NCBI GenBank assembly: GCA_951812285.1
Contig: OX638292.1
Location: 2,069,001 to 2,133,000, forward strand
Source of the DNA: an uncultured Dehalococcoidia bacterium
GTDB lineage: Bacteria > Chloroflexota > Dehalococcoidia > Lucifugimonadales > UBA1127
Direction of reading: 5' to 3'
DNA length: 64,000 bases
This document shows positions 34,600 to 43,549 of this stretch, piece by piece; within the stretch, counting starts at the first letter, position 1; the number at the start of each line of letters is the position of its first letter. The translations under genes and the position numbers were made by a program. The notes beneath the pieces are model-generated. The model worked only from the letters and a program-made list of their open reading frames with translations. It was not told the DNA's origin and made no database searches.

Positions 34600-37269
34600 A
34601 TGAGGCCCCCCACTCTCACTCTCACCCCATCCCTGCGCCGGTGGCCGCTGGGCCGCCTCGCAGCGCTGCCCCTCGTTCTCCTCGCCGTCCTGGCAGTGTC
34701 CTGGTCCGGGACCACTTCCGCCGGCGCGCAGGACGACTACGAACCCGATTCACAGGTCGTCGCCGACGTCTGGACCTACGCTGCGGAGACGACAAACGGC
34801 CCCGACCACGTGCTGCGGTGGTTCCGGGTGCTGCATACCTTCGACGCCATTGACGGCATGACCGCCGCCGAGGCCCAGGACCTCGCCGACACGTACTGGG
34901 CTGCTCGCTGGGACCCGGTGGTGGAGGAGTTGACGAACCTGGAGACCCAGGACGGTTACGCACCCGACGCGCAGGTGGTCGCCGACGTTCAGGGCTACGC
35001 GGCGGAGACCCAGAACGGATACGGCCACGTGCATCGCTGGTTCCGGGTGCTGCACACCTTCGACGCCCTCGACGACATGACCGCCGCCGAGGCCCAGGAC
35101 CTCGCCGACACGTATACGGCAGCTCGCTGGGACCCTGTGGTCGCCGAGTTGACCGCGATGGAGGCATCGGCCTCTGAGCCGGAGCCTACGCCAACTCCCG
35201 AACCTACGCCTGAGCCAACGAATGACTGCACCGGCGGCGAGCCGGAAGGCGTGACCGCCCTGCGCGCAGAGCAGAATATCGTCGTCTCGTGGACGACGCC
35301 CCAAGCGCCCGAGTCCTGCGAGCTGACCGGATTCATCGTCGAGATCGCCTGGGGCGAAGGGATCACGTCGCAAGTCTCGGCAGGCCCCGAGGATACCTCG
35401 ATTACCGTGCCTGACCTCGGCCTGCCCGACTTCCGGGTCACCGTCTCGGCCACCTATGGGCCTGAGTCCGTTGTCATGCCCTCCACTCACTGCTCAACCA
35501 CCGTGACGCTCGCGACGGACGAAGCCTACGGAGTCAGCGGAACATGGAACACCAGCGGCGCCGGCTGCGATTCCGGCGGCATCCGCATCGAGTGGAAGAA
35601 GAAGGCCCGCACCGCCTGGGACGTCTCGCCGTTGTTCAGGCAGACCAGCGGGAAGTTCCTCTGGCACGGCCTGGACCCAGTCAGGTACGAGTTCCGGGTG
35701 GAGGCCGCCGACGGCAACGGCGCCACTCACAAGAGCTCAAAAGTCGAGGTCCTGGTGCGTCACGACCCCAACGTGGCGCAGCAGACAGGCCGCCCGGAGA
35801 ACGTCCGTGCCGTGGCCGACAACCACCTGGACATCAGCGTCTGGTGGGACGCTCCGGAAGCAACCCCCACCGGCTACACCCTCGCCGGATTCCACGTCGA
35901 GTACTGGGAAGACGGCAAGAAATCGAGCACTCTGAAGCGTATGAAGGGCAATAACTCTTTAGCAGGTATCGACCCGGATTACAAAGACTCGCTCTATGCT
36001 TCGGATGCGCGATCCGCTCATCCTGGTTCGGAACCGAGTACATATAGGGAATTGAATGCTCCCGTTCCGACTCCTGGTATACAGAATCTTACCGAAGGGA
36101 CGACATACCGCGTCCAGATAGTTTCAAGGTACACCAAGAGCGGCTCCGCTGACCTCCTCGTCACCTCGCCGCCATCGAACCCGGTGACCGCTTGGCTAGA
36201 GCAATCGAAAGTCTGGTTCAGGGATAACACGCCGAATATCAACCTCTTGATTGGCCGGGTGTTTATGATGGTCAACACGAACAAGCGCAACAGTTCTGCA
36301 ATCTGCGACATCAACGGCGGCACGATCAACTGCCCGCCGCGAACCCTGATCAGCCTGGATGTCTACTCGGGTGGCCGGTACAGATTATCTTCGACAGTAA
36401 CGAACAAGGGAGTCGGCGGGAAGACAGCACATGCCATAAACGTGGACAGTGTGCATGGGAACGATGCTCCCTACCACGGCATGATCGCATCCGCCGGTGA
36501 CGGGAAGATCCACTTGCGATGGACGACGATCGGCGGCACAAGCCAAGGCACTTTCAACGCCACCGTGATCCAGCTGAGCAAAGAGGATGCGACGACGACC
36601 TCCGGTTGGCAGGATTGGGAGGACACGGTGTTTGAGTTCGGCACCAAAGATGACCCCCCTGTCCCGGACCCGAGCACGCAGGTCCTGGAACACACCTTCA
36701 CCGGGTTGGAGAACGAGAAGCGATACCGGGTCCGCATCACGGGGCGCTCGGTGGACGCCAGCCCCGCCGAGAAGCAAGACCCGGACAATCCCGGCGACAT
36801 GATCCCGAACTGCAAGCCTGGGGGCATCGCCGACAACGCTGCCAACACGTGCACGTATCTCGGCATTTACTGGGCGCAACCTAACGGCAATGACATTATG
36901 GTGACCCCGTCGGCGAGCAGCGGCGTGCCCGGTCACGTCACCGGCGGACAAGTGCTCCACGCGGGCGCGGGCAAGCTCTACGTGGACTGGGACCCGCCCG
37001 CTGACAACGGCGGCGGTGACATCCTCAGGTATGTCGTTCGCTATCGCGAGGCCGCGGGCGGCCCGTGGACGGAGAAACTGGTGAACCCGAGGCCAACCGA
37101 AATGGATGTCCTGCGCATCTGTCATGCCGGTGAAGCCTGCACTAATCCGAGGAGCCTGACGCTCACCGGCCTGACCAGCGGGACCCGCTACGTGATCAGC
37201 GTCTCGGCCATCAACGCCAACGGACGCGGCCCGTTCACCGCCATGTCATTCGGCGCAGCCCCGGACTAG
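34600..37269 (+). CDS. Secreted FnIII protein with two N-terminal 65-residue repeats (second)
   Basis: An 889-residue paralogue of the preceding gene with the same signal peptide and the same two N-terminal repeats (PDSQVVADVWTY, NGPDHVLRWFRVLHTFDA, MTAAEAQDLADTY, ARWDPVVEEL). It lacks the cadherin-like segment and goes through a Pro-rich hinge straight to FnIII domains (about 205-300, 385-500, 625-730, 780-885). The last domain ends with NANGRGPF. It contains several Cys pairs. A central stretch (about residues 440-480) is richer in A/T and less FnIII-like than the rest. It is the last gene of the leader-controlled cluster. Function is unknown; surface binding or matrix formation is likely. 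Confidence 0.85.
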   Translation: MRPPTLTLTPSLRRWPLGRLAALPLVLLAVLAVSWSGTTSAGAQDDYEPDSQVVADVWTYAAETTNGPDHVLRWFRVLHTFDAIDGMTAAEAQDLADTYWAARWDPVVEELTNLETQDGYAPDAQVVADVQGYAAETQNGYGHVHRWFRVLHTFDALDDMTAAEAQDLADTYTAARWDPVVAELTAMEASASEPEPTPTPEPTPEPTNDCTGGEPEGVTALRAEQNIVVSWTTPQAPESCELTGFIVEIAWGEGITSQVSAGPEDTSITVPDLGLPDFRVTVSATYGPESVVMPSTHCSTTVTLATDEAYGVSGTWNTSGAGCDSGGIRIEWKKKARTAWDVSPLFRQTSGKFLWHGLDPVRYEFRVEAADGNGATHKSSKVEVLVRHDPNVAQQTGRPENVRAVADNHLDISVWWDAPEATPTGYTLAGFHVEYWEDGKKSSTLKRMKGNNSLAGIDPDYKDSLYASDARSAHPGSEPSTYRELNAPVPTPGIQNLTEGTTYRVQIVSRYTKSGSADLLVTSPPSNPVTAWLEQSKVWFRDNTPNINLLIGRVFMMVNTNKRNSSAICDINGGTINCPPRTLISLDVYSGGRYRLSSTVTNKGVGGKTAHAINVDSVHGNDAPYHGMIASAGDGKIHLRWTTIGGTSQGTFNATVIQLSKEDATTTSGWQDWEDTVFEFGTKDDPPVPDPSTQVLEHTFTGLENEKRYRVRITGRSVDASPAEKQDPDNPGDMIPNCKPGGIADNAANTCTYLGIYWAQPNGNDIMVTPSASSGVPGHVTGGQVLHAGAGKLYVDWDPPADNGGGDILRYVVRYREAAGGPWTEKLVNPRPTEMDVLRICHAGEACTNPRSLTLTGLTSGTRYVISVSAINANGRGPFTAMSFGAAPD

Positions 37270-37453
37270 CGCCCGCTCAGGAGGGATGGCCGGTTCACGC
37301 ACAGCGTCAACCGGCTATATCCGCTGCGTAGGCTACCCGACTCGTCGGCCCTCCGGGAAACCCTGGTGGGCCAGACATGGGTAGGAACGAGCATGAAACG
37401 CAAAAGGGGCGGCATACATATATGGAGAAGGGCGAGGACTCCCCGCTCCACCT

Positions 37454-37579
37454 TTCGACGGCAACGGCCGCATCACCTGCGCGGAGGCCCGCGGGCATGG
37501 CATTGCCCCCGTCTACGCCGGTCATCCCGCATACGTCTTCATGGATGACCGGGACGGCGATGGCGTGGTGTGTGAGTAG
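37454..37579 (+). pseudogene. Detached Excalibur-like Ca-binding domain fragment
   Basis: An in-frame stretch of 41 codons ending TAG 37577-37579 (FDGNGRITCAEARGHG, then AYVFMDDRDGDGVVCE). It is nearly identical in DNA to the last 40 codons of the HNH lipoprotein at 56816-57751. There is no start codon, signal peptide or upstream domain in this frame, so it is an orphan 3' end left by recombination. The rest of 37270-37763 holds nothing I can support. Confidence 0.7.
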
Positions 37580-37763
37580 ACTCTGGGGGCCGGCCAGGGA
37601 GGTTGCTCCCAAGCCCCCCTGAAGCGTGGGCGACAATTTCAGGGGATTATATACCTGTGTATCCAGCACGAAGGGGAGTGAGTCGTGAAGTCAAGTGAAT
37701 TCAGACTAGTTCACTATCGGCGTAAGGAGCGGGGGTGGCTATGCCGTCTGATGCCAATCAGGT

Positions 37764-38237
37764 CTATGGAGCGAGCACCGTGAACGGCGCAAGCGGCACG
37801 TTTCGGAGAGCCCAGAATGTAAGGACCGCCCCCAAAAGGCCCCAAATCCACCCGGCTCGAACAAAGACCGGCGAGGGAGCAGGCAGGGCAAAGGCGCGTA
37901 AGGCGCCTGTCAGGAATGAGTACGCAATGAACGGCAACGACAGCACAGCAAAGGGGTTGTACCCCATTGCGGCCAGCGGGTTGCCGTTAAGCAGTAAGTG
38001 CAAGGCACGCAGGGTACCACAGCCGGGGCAGAAGCAGCCCGTCAGACCAAAGAACGGGCAGATAGGGTACGTGCCGGAATTGCGCGGGTCCACGTTGTAC
38101 AGCACGGCCCCGCCGATGATGCCCACGGCCACAAGCAGGAGGCACTTCGCGCGGGCGGAGAGGGATACTCCCATCACGGGGAGCAGAGGCCCAACCGTCA
38201 CTCGCGTCGCTAGTGGCCCTGCACTCGCCATTGCCAT
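37764..38237 (-). CDS. DUF2752 membrane protein
   Basis: A 157-residue membrane protein of the DUF2752 family. The signature CPFFGLTGCFCPGCGTLRA (about 68-86) is followed by a conserved NPFAVLSLPF, with three or four membrane helices. The Cys-rich loop probably binds a metal or forms disulfides; the family's function is unknown. It follows the CD225-like gene on the same strand with a 19-nt gap, and the pair is probably one operon. Confidence 0.88.
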   Translation of the reverse strand: MAMASAGPLATRVTVGPLLPVMGVSLSARAKCLLLVAVGIIGGAVLYNVDPRNSGTYPICPFFGLTGCFCPGCGTLRALHLLLNGNPLAAMGYNPFAVLSLPFIAYSFLTGALRAFALPAPSPVFVRAGWIWGLLGAVLTFWALRNVPLAPFTVLAP

Positions 38238-38256
38238 TCTTCATACTCCAACAGGT

Positions 38257-38640
38257 CTATGCAGCCGCCAGTCCCGCCAAAGCTAGGATGAAATATAGGA
38301 ACATGATACCCAAGCCAAGCCCAAAGGACACCCACGCCCAGGTCTTCGCATTATTTGAGGCCCTGCGGGCTCCATCAATGTCACCGGCTTGGAGTTTTCC
38401 ACTGACCTGGGCGGCAAATACGATGGCTACGATGCCGGTCGGAAGACAGCAGAAGATCGTCACAAGGATGGCTTGGACCAAGTAGTTGGGTATGTTCGGG
38501 ACAACACGGTGTCCCGGCGGCGAGTACGTTTGCGGAGGCGGGCTGCTCTCATCAACCTCTTCGTCGCCAATACGCTTTCCACAATTGCCGCAGTACCGGG
38601 AGTCGTCCTGGTTGTATGCACCACAGCTGGAGCAGTACAT
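38257..38640 (-). CDS. Zinc-ribbon CD225/dispanin-like membrane protein
   Basis: A 127-residue protein. An N-terminal zinc ribbon (CSSCGAYNQDDSRYCGNCGKR, two CxxC pairs) and a Pro-rich hinge are followed by a CD225/dispanin domain (PNYLVQAILVTIFCCLPTG, AxQVSGKLQAGDIDGARRAS) with two membrane segments. Eukaryotic relatives (IFITM) alter membrane fusion; the role of the bacterial members is unknown. ATG 38640 is the natural start. It is co-directional with the DUF2752 gene. Confidence 0.88.
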   Translation of the reverse strand: MYCSSCGAYNQDDSRYCGNCGKRIGDEEVDESSPPPQTYSPPGHRVVPNIPNYLVQAILVTIFCCLPTGIVAIVFAAQVSGKLQAGDIDGARRASNNAKTWAWVSFGLGLGIMFLYFILALAGLAAA

Positions 38641-39540
38641 GGGATAGTCCTCGCTTCAATGGAGCGGTGGGCTGGACCGTCGTCGGATTCTAACGGAGAC
38701 CCAACCTAAGAGCAACGGCTGACACGGCCCGACTGCAAATAGGGGGAGCCGTGGCGGTGGGCTGTGTGCCACTGGCCGTCCAGGCCGCGGAAAACGTTGG
38801 TAGCCTCTACTGTGGCCTCATTGACGTGGTCGGTGGCGACGGAGCGGAGGAACCCGGTGACGGTGAACTGCATGACCATGGCGTTGTCGAAGATGGAGAA
38901 GAAGCTCTTGAGAAACTTGTCCCAGCTGACCACAAGGGCCCGCAGGTGACGCCTGGGTCCAGGTCCGAGACGGCCTCCATTGTGGCGTTGTCCAGCGTTT
39001 TGTTGCCCGGTAGAAGGCGCATGCTTGGCCGCCATGATGGCGCCCTCAACCAGCACATGTGCAGCGCCTGGGTGCAGGGTGTGGGTCAGGATGCTCGGGG
39101 GTAGAAGAGGGGGCGAAGGGTCGGCATCGGGGTTCCTGCCTCCGGAGGAGCGACTGCAATCGGCAGCTCAGTGCTCATATGCCGAATGCGAACAGCACAA
39201 AAGGGTTGAACCAGGGCGTAACGTTGTCAACGCTAACATTCCACCCCTGGCGCCAGAACTCGCCGAAGGGTTGTAGGCTGCCCTTCAGACTGTCCCAAGG
39301 AGCCAAAGTGACGGTAACGCGGTCGCCAAGAACCTGACCCGGCGGTGTGCACCGCATCGAGCGCGGCTCTCCCCTCTACTCCCCATGAGCGAGAGCGATT
39401 GTCTTGTTCATTGCAAATGTTGACTATCTGATGTAGAACGTTCTCCTTGGTATGTCACGGAAGTACTTGGCTATTCTGTGCTGCTTGTGTTGCAGTTTGA
39501 ATGCACCTAGTTTGAACGTACCAATGGATTTGGACTTTGG
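38641..39540. other. 900-bp segment without a supported gene
   Basis: Several open frames of 60-117 codons overlap on both strands. One on the minus strand (38706-39056) contains a plausible hydrophobic stretch (SFFSIFDNAMVMQFTVTGFL), and another (39175-39357) ends NPFVLFAFGI, but I recognise no family and see no ribosome binding site. These may be remnants of a lost gene. The last 150 bp are AT-rich and probably hold the promoter of the transglutaminase operon. Confidence 0.4.
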
Positions 39541-42500
39541 ATGCGACAGTTCACGTCAAGCGCCCTGAGAGCGACAACGGGTGGATTGGGCCGACAGGCT
39601 GGATTGCTCGTTATGCTTGCCCTTGCGCTCACCGGCTTCATTCTGCTGCTGAACGTGGCTTCGCCGCACATCCCCGCAGGATTCAACGCCCCCTTTGAAA
39701 CCAACACCGACTACAATGGCCGGGTTGGCTTGCCGAACGGTCTTACACTGCTGACGGTTGCGTCGCTGGCCGCCCTCGTGGCTCTAGGTTCTGCCGCATT
39801 GCTCGTTTCCCCCCGCCGGCCGTTCAAGACCGCGGTCGGGACCCTTCTTGTACCTGCCCCGGCGATTGTGTTGGTTGTCCTTACATTGGTCGCGATAACC
39901 GCCTACCTGGCCCTCTCCGGCACGCTCAGTCAGGGAATCTCCTTCGACCAACGCTCCGTCAATGTCGACCAGATCCCGGTGCGGACGCAGGTGTTGTTCG
40001 CGCTGTCGATCACATGTCTGATGGCAATTGCCGTGCTTGCGCCGAGATTCCTCGTGGTTTTTCTATTCCTGTGGCTTATTTTCGCAATCCTCACCTGGAA
40101 TTTCGGCTGGCTTTCCGCGCCTGTCAGGCCCGCAGCCCACTACGACGTTGGCGTTGCCCTCGCGGTGCTCTCGGTTTGCCTGTTGCTCGCGGCCCTCTTC
40201 GGCCTCGTGCGAGGGCCGAGGCTGCTGGTTGCGCTCTTGCTCTTGCTCCTGGCGATCCTGCTCTTTCGGCTCCCGCCCGATTCCCCCGCGGAGGCGGCCG
40301 AGGGGCCCGGAGGCGGAGAACCGACCGAACAGCGGGCCGACGGGCAGTCCGGTGGAGGCGCCACCGACGGAACCGGCAATGGTGACGCGAATGGCGCTGG
40401 CGGAGGGTTCGGTGGTAACGATTTTGGCGGTCAGCTGGATGGCGGTGGCGCCATTGGCGCCGGACCCGGCGGTCTTCAAGTGGGCACAACGGCGCAGTCG
40501 GTTGCCGAAGGCGTGCTCCGTGAGCTTGAGCTGTTGGGTGCGCTGGTGACCCGGTTGGAGAATGGCAGCATTGTCGTCAGTATGAACGGTGCCACCCAAT
40601 TCTTGACTGGCGCTACCTTCGACCAATCCATTGAGGTCCGGCCCACGCACCTGTTCGAGGTTTCCGGTGCGGCCCACACCTCCTACCTTCGTACGAGTGT
40701 CGGCGACGTGTACGACCGCTCAGGGTGGTCTCAAATCGACCTCGTCGCAGTTCCCTATCCGGGTTCGGCGGCGGTCAATCGGTTGGTTTACCGCCAGCTC
40801 GCGGACCCCACAAGCGACCTCGCCGCGATACCTGACGACCGGCGGGAGTCAGCCCTGCTTCCTGTAGCATGGGACGGCTCCTACGGTCTGGCGACGGACC
40901 GCATCGAGGTGTCCCTGTCTGGCCAATTAACTGAGTTGCAACCGGGCACTGTCCCGGTATCGATGCCGCTTGCGGACACGCCTTTGCAGGGCGAGTATTT
41001 CCCCTTCAGCGCGACGTTCTCGACCTCCAACGCGGTGGCATCCTACTCCTGGGACTCCAGGGTATTCATATACTCGGAGGAGCGGTACCGAGCGGCAACG
41101 CTCGCCTCCGATGAGACCTACACCCAGCTTCCTCCGGATGTGCCGGAGCGCGTCAGGGAGTTGGCGCTACATGTCACCGACGGTCATAACACGCCCTATG
41201 AAAAGGCCTGGGCTCTTGAGCGATTTCTCCAGGCACAGTACACCTACGCGTTTGCCGGCAGCGTCGAGGCGGGGCGTGCGCCGCCGGGCCGCGATCCCGC
41301 CGACTGGTTCCTCTTCGACCGCTTGGAGGGCACCTGCGGCATATTCAGCACCACCTTTGTCGTCATGGCGCGGTCAATCGGCATTCCGTCGAGGGTGGTC
41401 TCCGGCTGGGCCATTGCCCCGCAGGCGGAAACCCAGATTGTCGGCGCCAATCAGGCGCACCAGTGGGCTGAGGTTGCGTTTGAGGATATTGGGTGGGTTA
41501 CCTTTGACCCGACGGCTCCGGGCGGCCCGCGCGAAAGGGCGGTTGCCGTTCAACCCGCTGCCGTTGCCATTCCGGTCGACCCGATCGGGCCTCGGCAGGA
41601 TACCCACACGACCATCACCCTGTCGCCCGACCGGATGCGCCGCCAGGCTGCCTTCATCGTTGGCGGAAACGTCGAGACCCTTGCCGGCGCTCCCGTCGAC
41701 GGCATGACCGTTGAGGTGTACGTCAACGAAACCAAGGAACACGGCGGCACGAAGATAGGCGTCGGGGAGTCTCGGCAGGGCGTTTTCGAAGTCCGGGCGG
41801 TGATCCCACCTGAAGTGGTCCTGGGAAACTACCAACTCCTTGCCCGCGCCGCGCCTGACACGCAGTTCAACGAGTCGTGGAGCGACCCCGACATTACGGT
41901 TGTCTCATCCGGCGAGCTCCAGCTTGAAGGGCCCGCGCAGGCGCTCACGGACGAGAGCGTTACATTCGCCGGAACGCTGGCGGAGGATTCAGGTGTCCCC
42001 ATACCCAACCGGGAGCTCGAGGTGACTGTCGACGGGACTCCGGCGCCGTCCGTTGTGACCGGCCCCGCAGGTGGTTTCAATATCACCTGGAGTTTTTCTG
42101 AGCCCGGGCCACACTGGATCGAGGTCTCCATGAGCGGCGACGACTACTTCCTGGACAACTCAGTCGAGCTCGCCCTCACGGTGAACGTGCCAACCCGGAT
42201 CCTCGTCGATGCCCCCGCGCAGGTGGCCGTGGGCAGGGATGCCTCGATGACCTTCACGCTCGAGGACGGCCATGGCATGCCGCTCCCCGGCCGGGTATTG
42301 GACGTCCGGGTTGGGTCCGCCCAGCGCCTGCAGGTCACCACCGACGATGCGGGCCGGTTCGAGTTTTCCATGAATCCGACGGTCGATGGTGACGTCCCCG
42401 TGCGTGTCGCGTTCGCCGGTGACGCGGAGCACGCGTCGGCGAACGCCGAGGCTCGCCTGAGGGCGCTTCACGCGATCGAACTTGACCTGGAAGAGGCCGC

Positions 42501-43545
42501 GTATTCGGAAGGGGGCGGCAGTGCAACCTTCAGGGGCCGCGTCACTTCAGAGACCCTCTCGCCAGTTGGCACGTTGGATCTGACGCTTGAGGATACTGAC
42601 GGCAGCCAGCTGGCCGCCGTGGTTACCGAAGAGAACGGCAGATTTGAGGTCACCGTGGCCGATGCGGGAGACCTTGCGGGCACACCCATCGCCTTCAAAT
42701 TCCCGGGCGACGACGTGACTATGCCGGTGAGCTACGCGGTAAGCGTTTCGACGCAACCTGGCGGGTCTGGCTGGTTCCTGTGGATCGCCCTGGCCGCCGT
42801 GATGGCCGGATTCGCCATCGCCGGCGTCTTGGTCGGGCGCAGGCTCCGCGCCGCGCCCCAAACGGCCTCGCCCGGCCCGAGCCCGGGGATCGTTTCAGCT
42901 ACGCCGGCGCCGGCTGAGCCCACGGAGGAGGCAGTCTCAGCCGTGCCTGACGGGCCTGCCGCCGAGGTGGTCCTGCCCGGCAGGCAGCCCGTTTCCCTCG
43001 AAGTCCGGTTCGCGCCTCCCGCCCCGGATCTCCCGGATGTCTGGGGCGTCGGCGAGACGGTGGCCGTGGAAGTCTTGTTGACCAGCGCCGAAGAACAGCC
43101 CATCGCCGGAGTCCCCCTTGCCCTTGCCATGAATCCCGACGGTGCGTCGTGGCAACCCGAGACCGGTGGTGACGGAGTCTGTCGCCTCGAATGGACAGCG
43201 GAGACATTGGGTGTGCGCCACTTCTCCGCGCAGTTCGCCGGGGACGCGTTCCGGCAGGGCGAGACGGCCGAGCGCGGTCTGCGCGTCGTCGACTTTCGTG
43301 AGGAGATACTCCGCCTCTACGACCTTTTCCTCGGTTGGGCCAGGGAACGGAGCGCGGCGGTTGCCGAGCAGTCGACGCCGCGGGAAGTGGAGCTGGCGTT
43401 GGTGTCCGCAGGTCTTGCGTTGGACCAGCGCGCATTGGACGAGCTCATCTCGCAGTTTGAGGAGGCGGACTTCAGCGAGCATCCCATCGACCGGCGCCAC
43501 TACGAAGCCATGTATCGGGCGTGGCGCATAGTTGTGATGGAGTAG
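39541..43545 (+). CDS. TgpA-like transglutaminase membrane protein with Ig-like repeats
   Basis: A 1334-residue protein. Seven or so N-terminal membrane helices (about 15-245) precede a Gly-rich linker (250-320) and an extracellular transglutaminase-like domain with triad Cys599 (EGTCGIF), His640 (AHQWAEV) and Asp656 (TFDPT). About four Ig-like/CarboxypepD-type beta domains (700-1070), a membrane helix near 1080-1105, and a C-terminal DUF4129-like cytoplasmic region ending in a YEAMYRAWR motif complete it. It is longer than usual TgpA proteins because of the inserted beta domains. It heads the operon with MoxR and DUF58 genes, a widespread set thought to assemble or cross-link envelope proteins. 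ATG 39541 lacks a ribosome binding site. Confidence 0.88.
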   Translation: MRQFTSSALRATTGGLGRQAGLLVMLALALTGFILLLNVASPHIPAGFNAPFETNTDYNGRVGLPNGLTLLTVASLAALVALGSAALLVSPRRPFKTAVGTLLVPAPAIVLVVLTLVAITAYLALSGTLSQGISFDQRSVNVDQIPVRTQVLFALSITCLMAIAVLAPRFLVVFLFLWLIFAILTWNFGWLSAPVRPAAHYDVGVALAVLSVCLLLAALFGLVRGPRLLVALLLLLLAILLFRLPPDSPAEAAEGPGGGEPTEQRADGQSGGGATDGTGNGDANGAGGGFGGNDFGGQLDGGGAIGAGPGGLQVGTTAQSVAEGVLRELELLGALVTRLENGSIVVSMNGATQFLTGATFDQSIEVRPTHLFEVSGAAHTSYLRTSVGDVYDRSGWSQIDLVAVPYPGSAAVNRLVYRQLADPTSDLAAIPDDRRESALLPVAWDGSYGLATDRIEVSLSGQLTELQPGTVPVSMPLADTPLQGEYFPFSATFSTSNAVASYSWDSRVFIYSEERYRAATLASDETYTQLPPDVPERVRELALHVTDGHNTPYEKAWALERFLQAQYTYAFAGSVEAGRAPPGRDPADWFLFDRLEGTCGIFSTTFVVMARSIGIPSRVVSGWAIAPQAETQIVGANQAHQWAEVAFEDIGWVTFDPTAPGGPRERAVAVQPAAVAIPVDPIGPRQDTHTTITLSPDRMRRQAAFIVGGNVETLAGAPVDGMTVEVYVNETKEHGGTKIGVGESRQGVFEVRAVIPPEVVLGNYQLLARAAPDTQFNESWSDPDITVVSSGELQLEGPAQALTDESVTFAGTLAEDSGVPIPNRELEVTVDGTPAPSVVTGPAGGFNITWSFSEPGPHWIEVSMSGDDYFLDNSVELALTVNVPTRILVDAPAQVAVGRDASMTFTLEDGHGMPLPGRVLDVRVGSAQRLQVTTDDAGRFEFSMNPTVDGDVPVRVAFAGDAEHASANAEARLRALHAIELDLEEAAYSEGGGSATFRGRVTSETLSPVGTLDLTLEDTDGSQLAAVVTEENGRFEVTVADAGDLAGTPIAFKFPGDDVTMPVSYAVSVSTQPGGSGWFLWIALAAVMAGFAIAGVLVGRRLRAAPQTASPGPSPGIVSATPAPAEPTEEAVSAVPDGPAAEVVLPGRQPVSLEVRFAPPAPDLPDVWGVGETVAVEVLLTSAEEQPIAGVPLALAMNPDGASWQPETGGDGVCRLEWTAETLGVRHFSAQFAGDAFRQGETAERGLRVVDFREEILRLYDLFLGWARERSAAVAEQSTPREVELALVSAGLALDQRALDELISQFEEADFSEHPIDRRHYEAMYRAWRIVVME

Positions 43546-43549
43546 TCCC

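Noticed and set aside
38706..39056. 117-codon minus-strand frame as a transposase remnant
   Set aside because: I see no DDE motif, terminal repeats or target duplications, so there is no basis for a mobile-element call.
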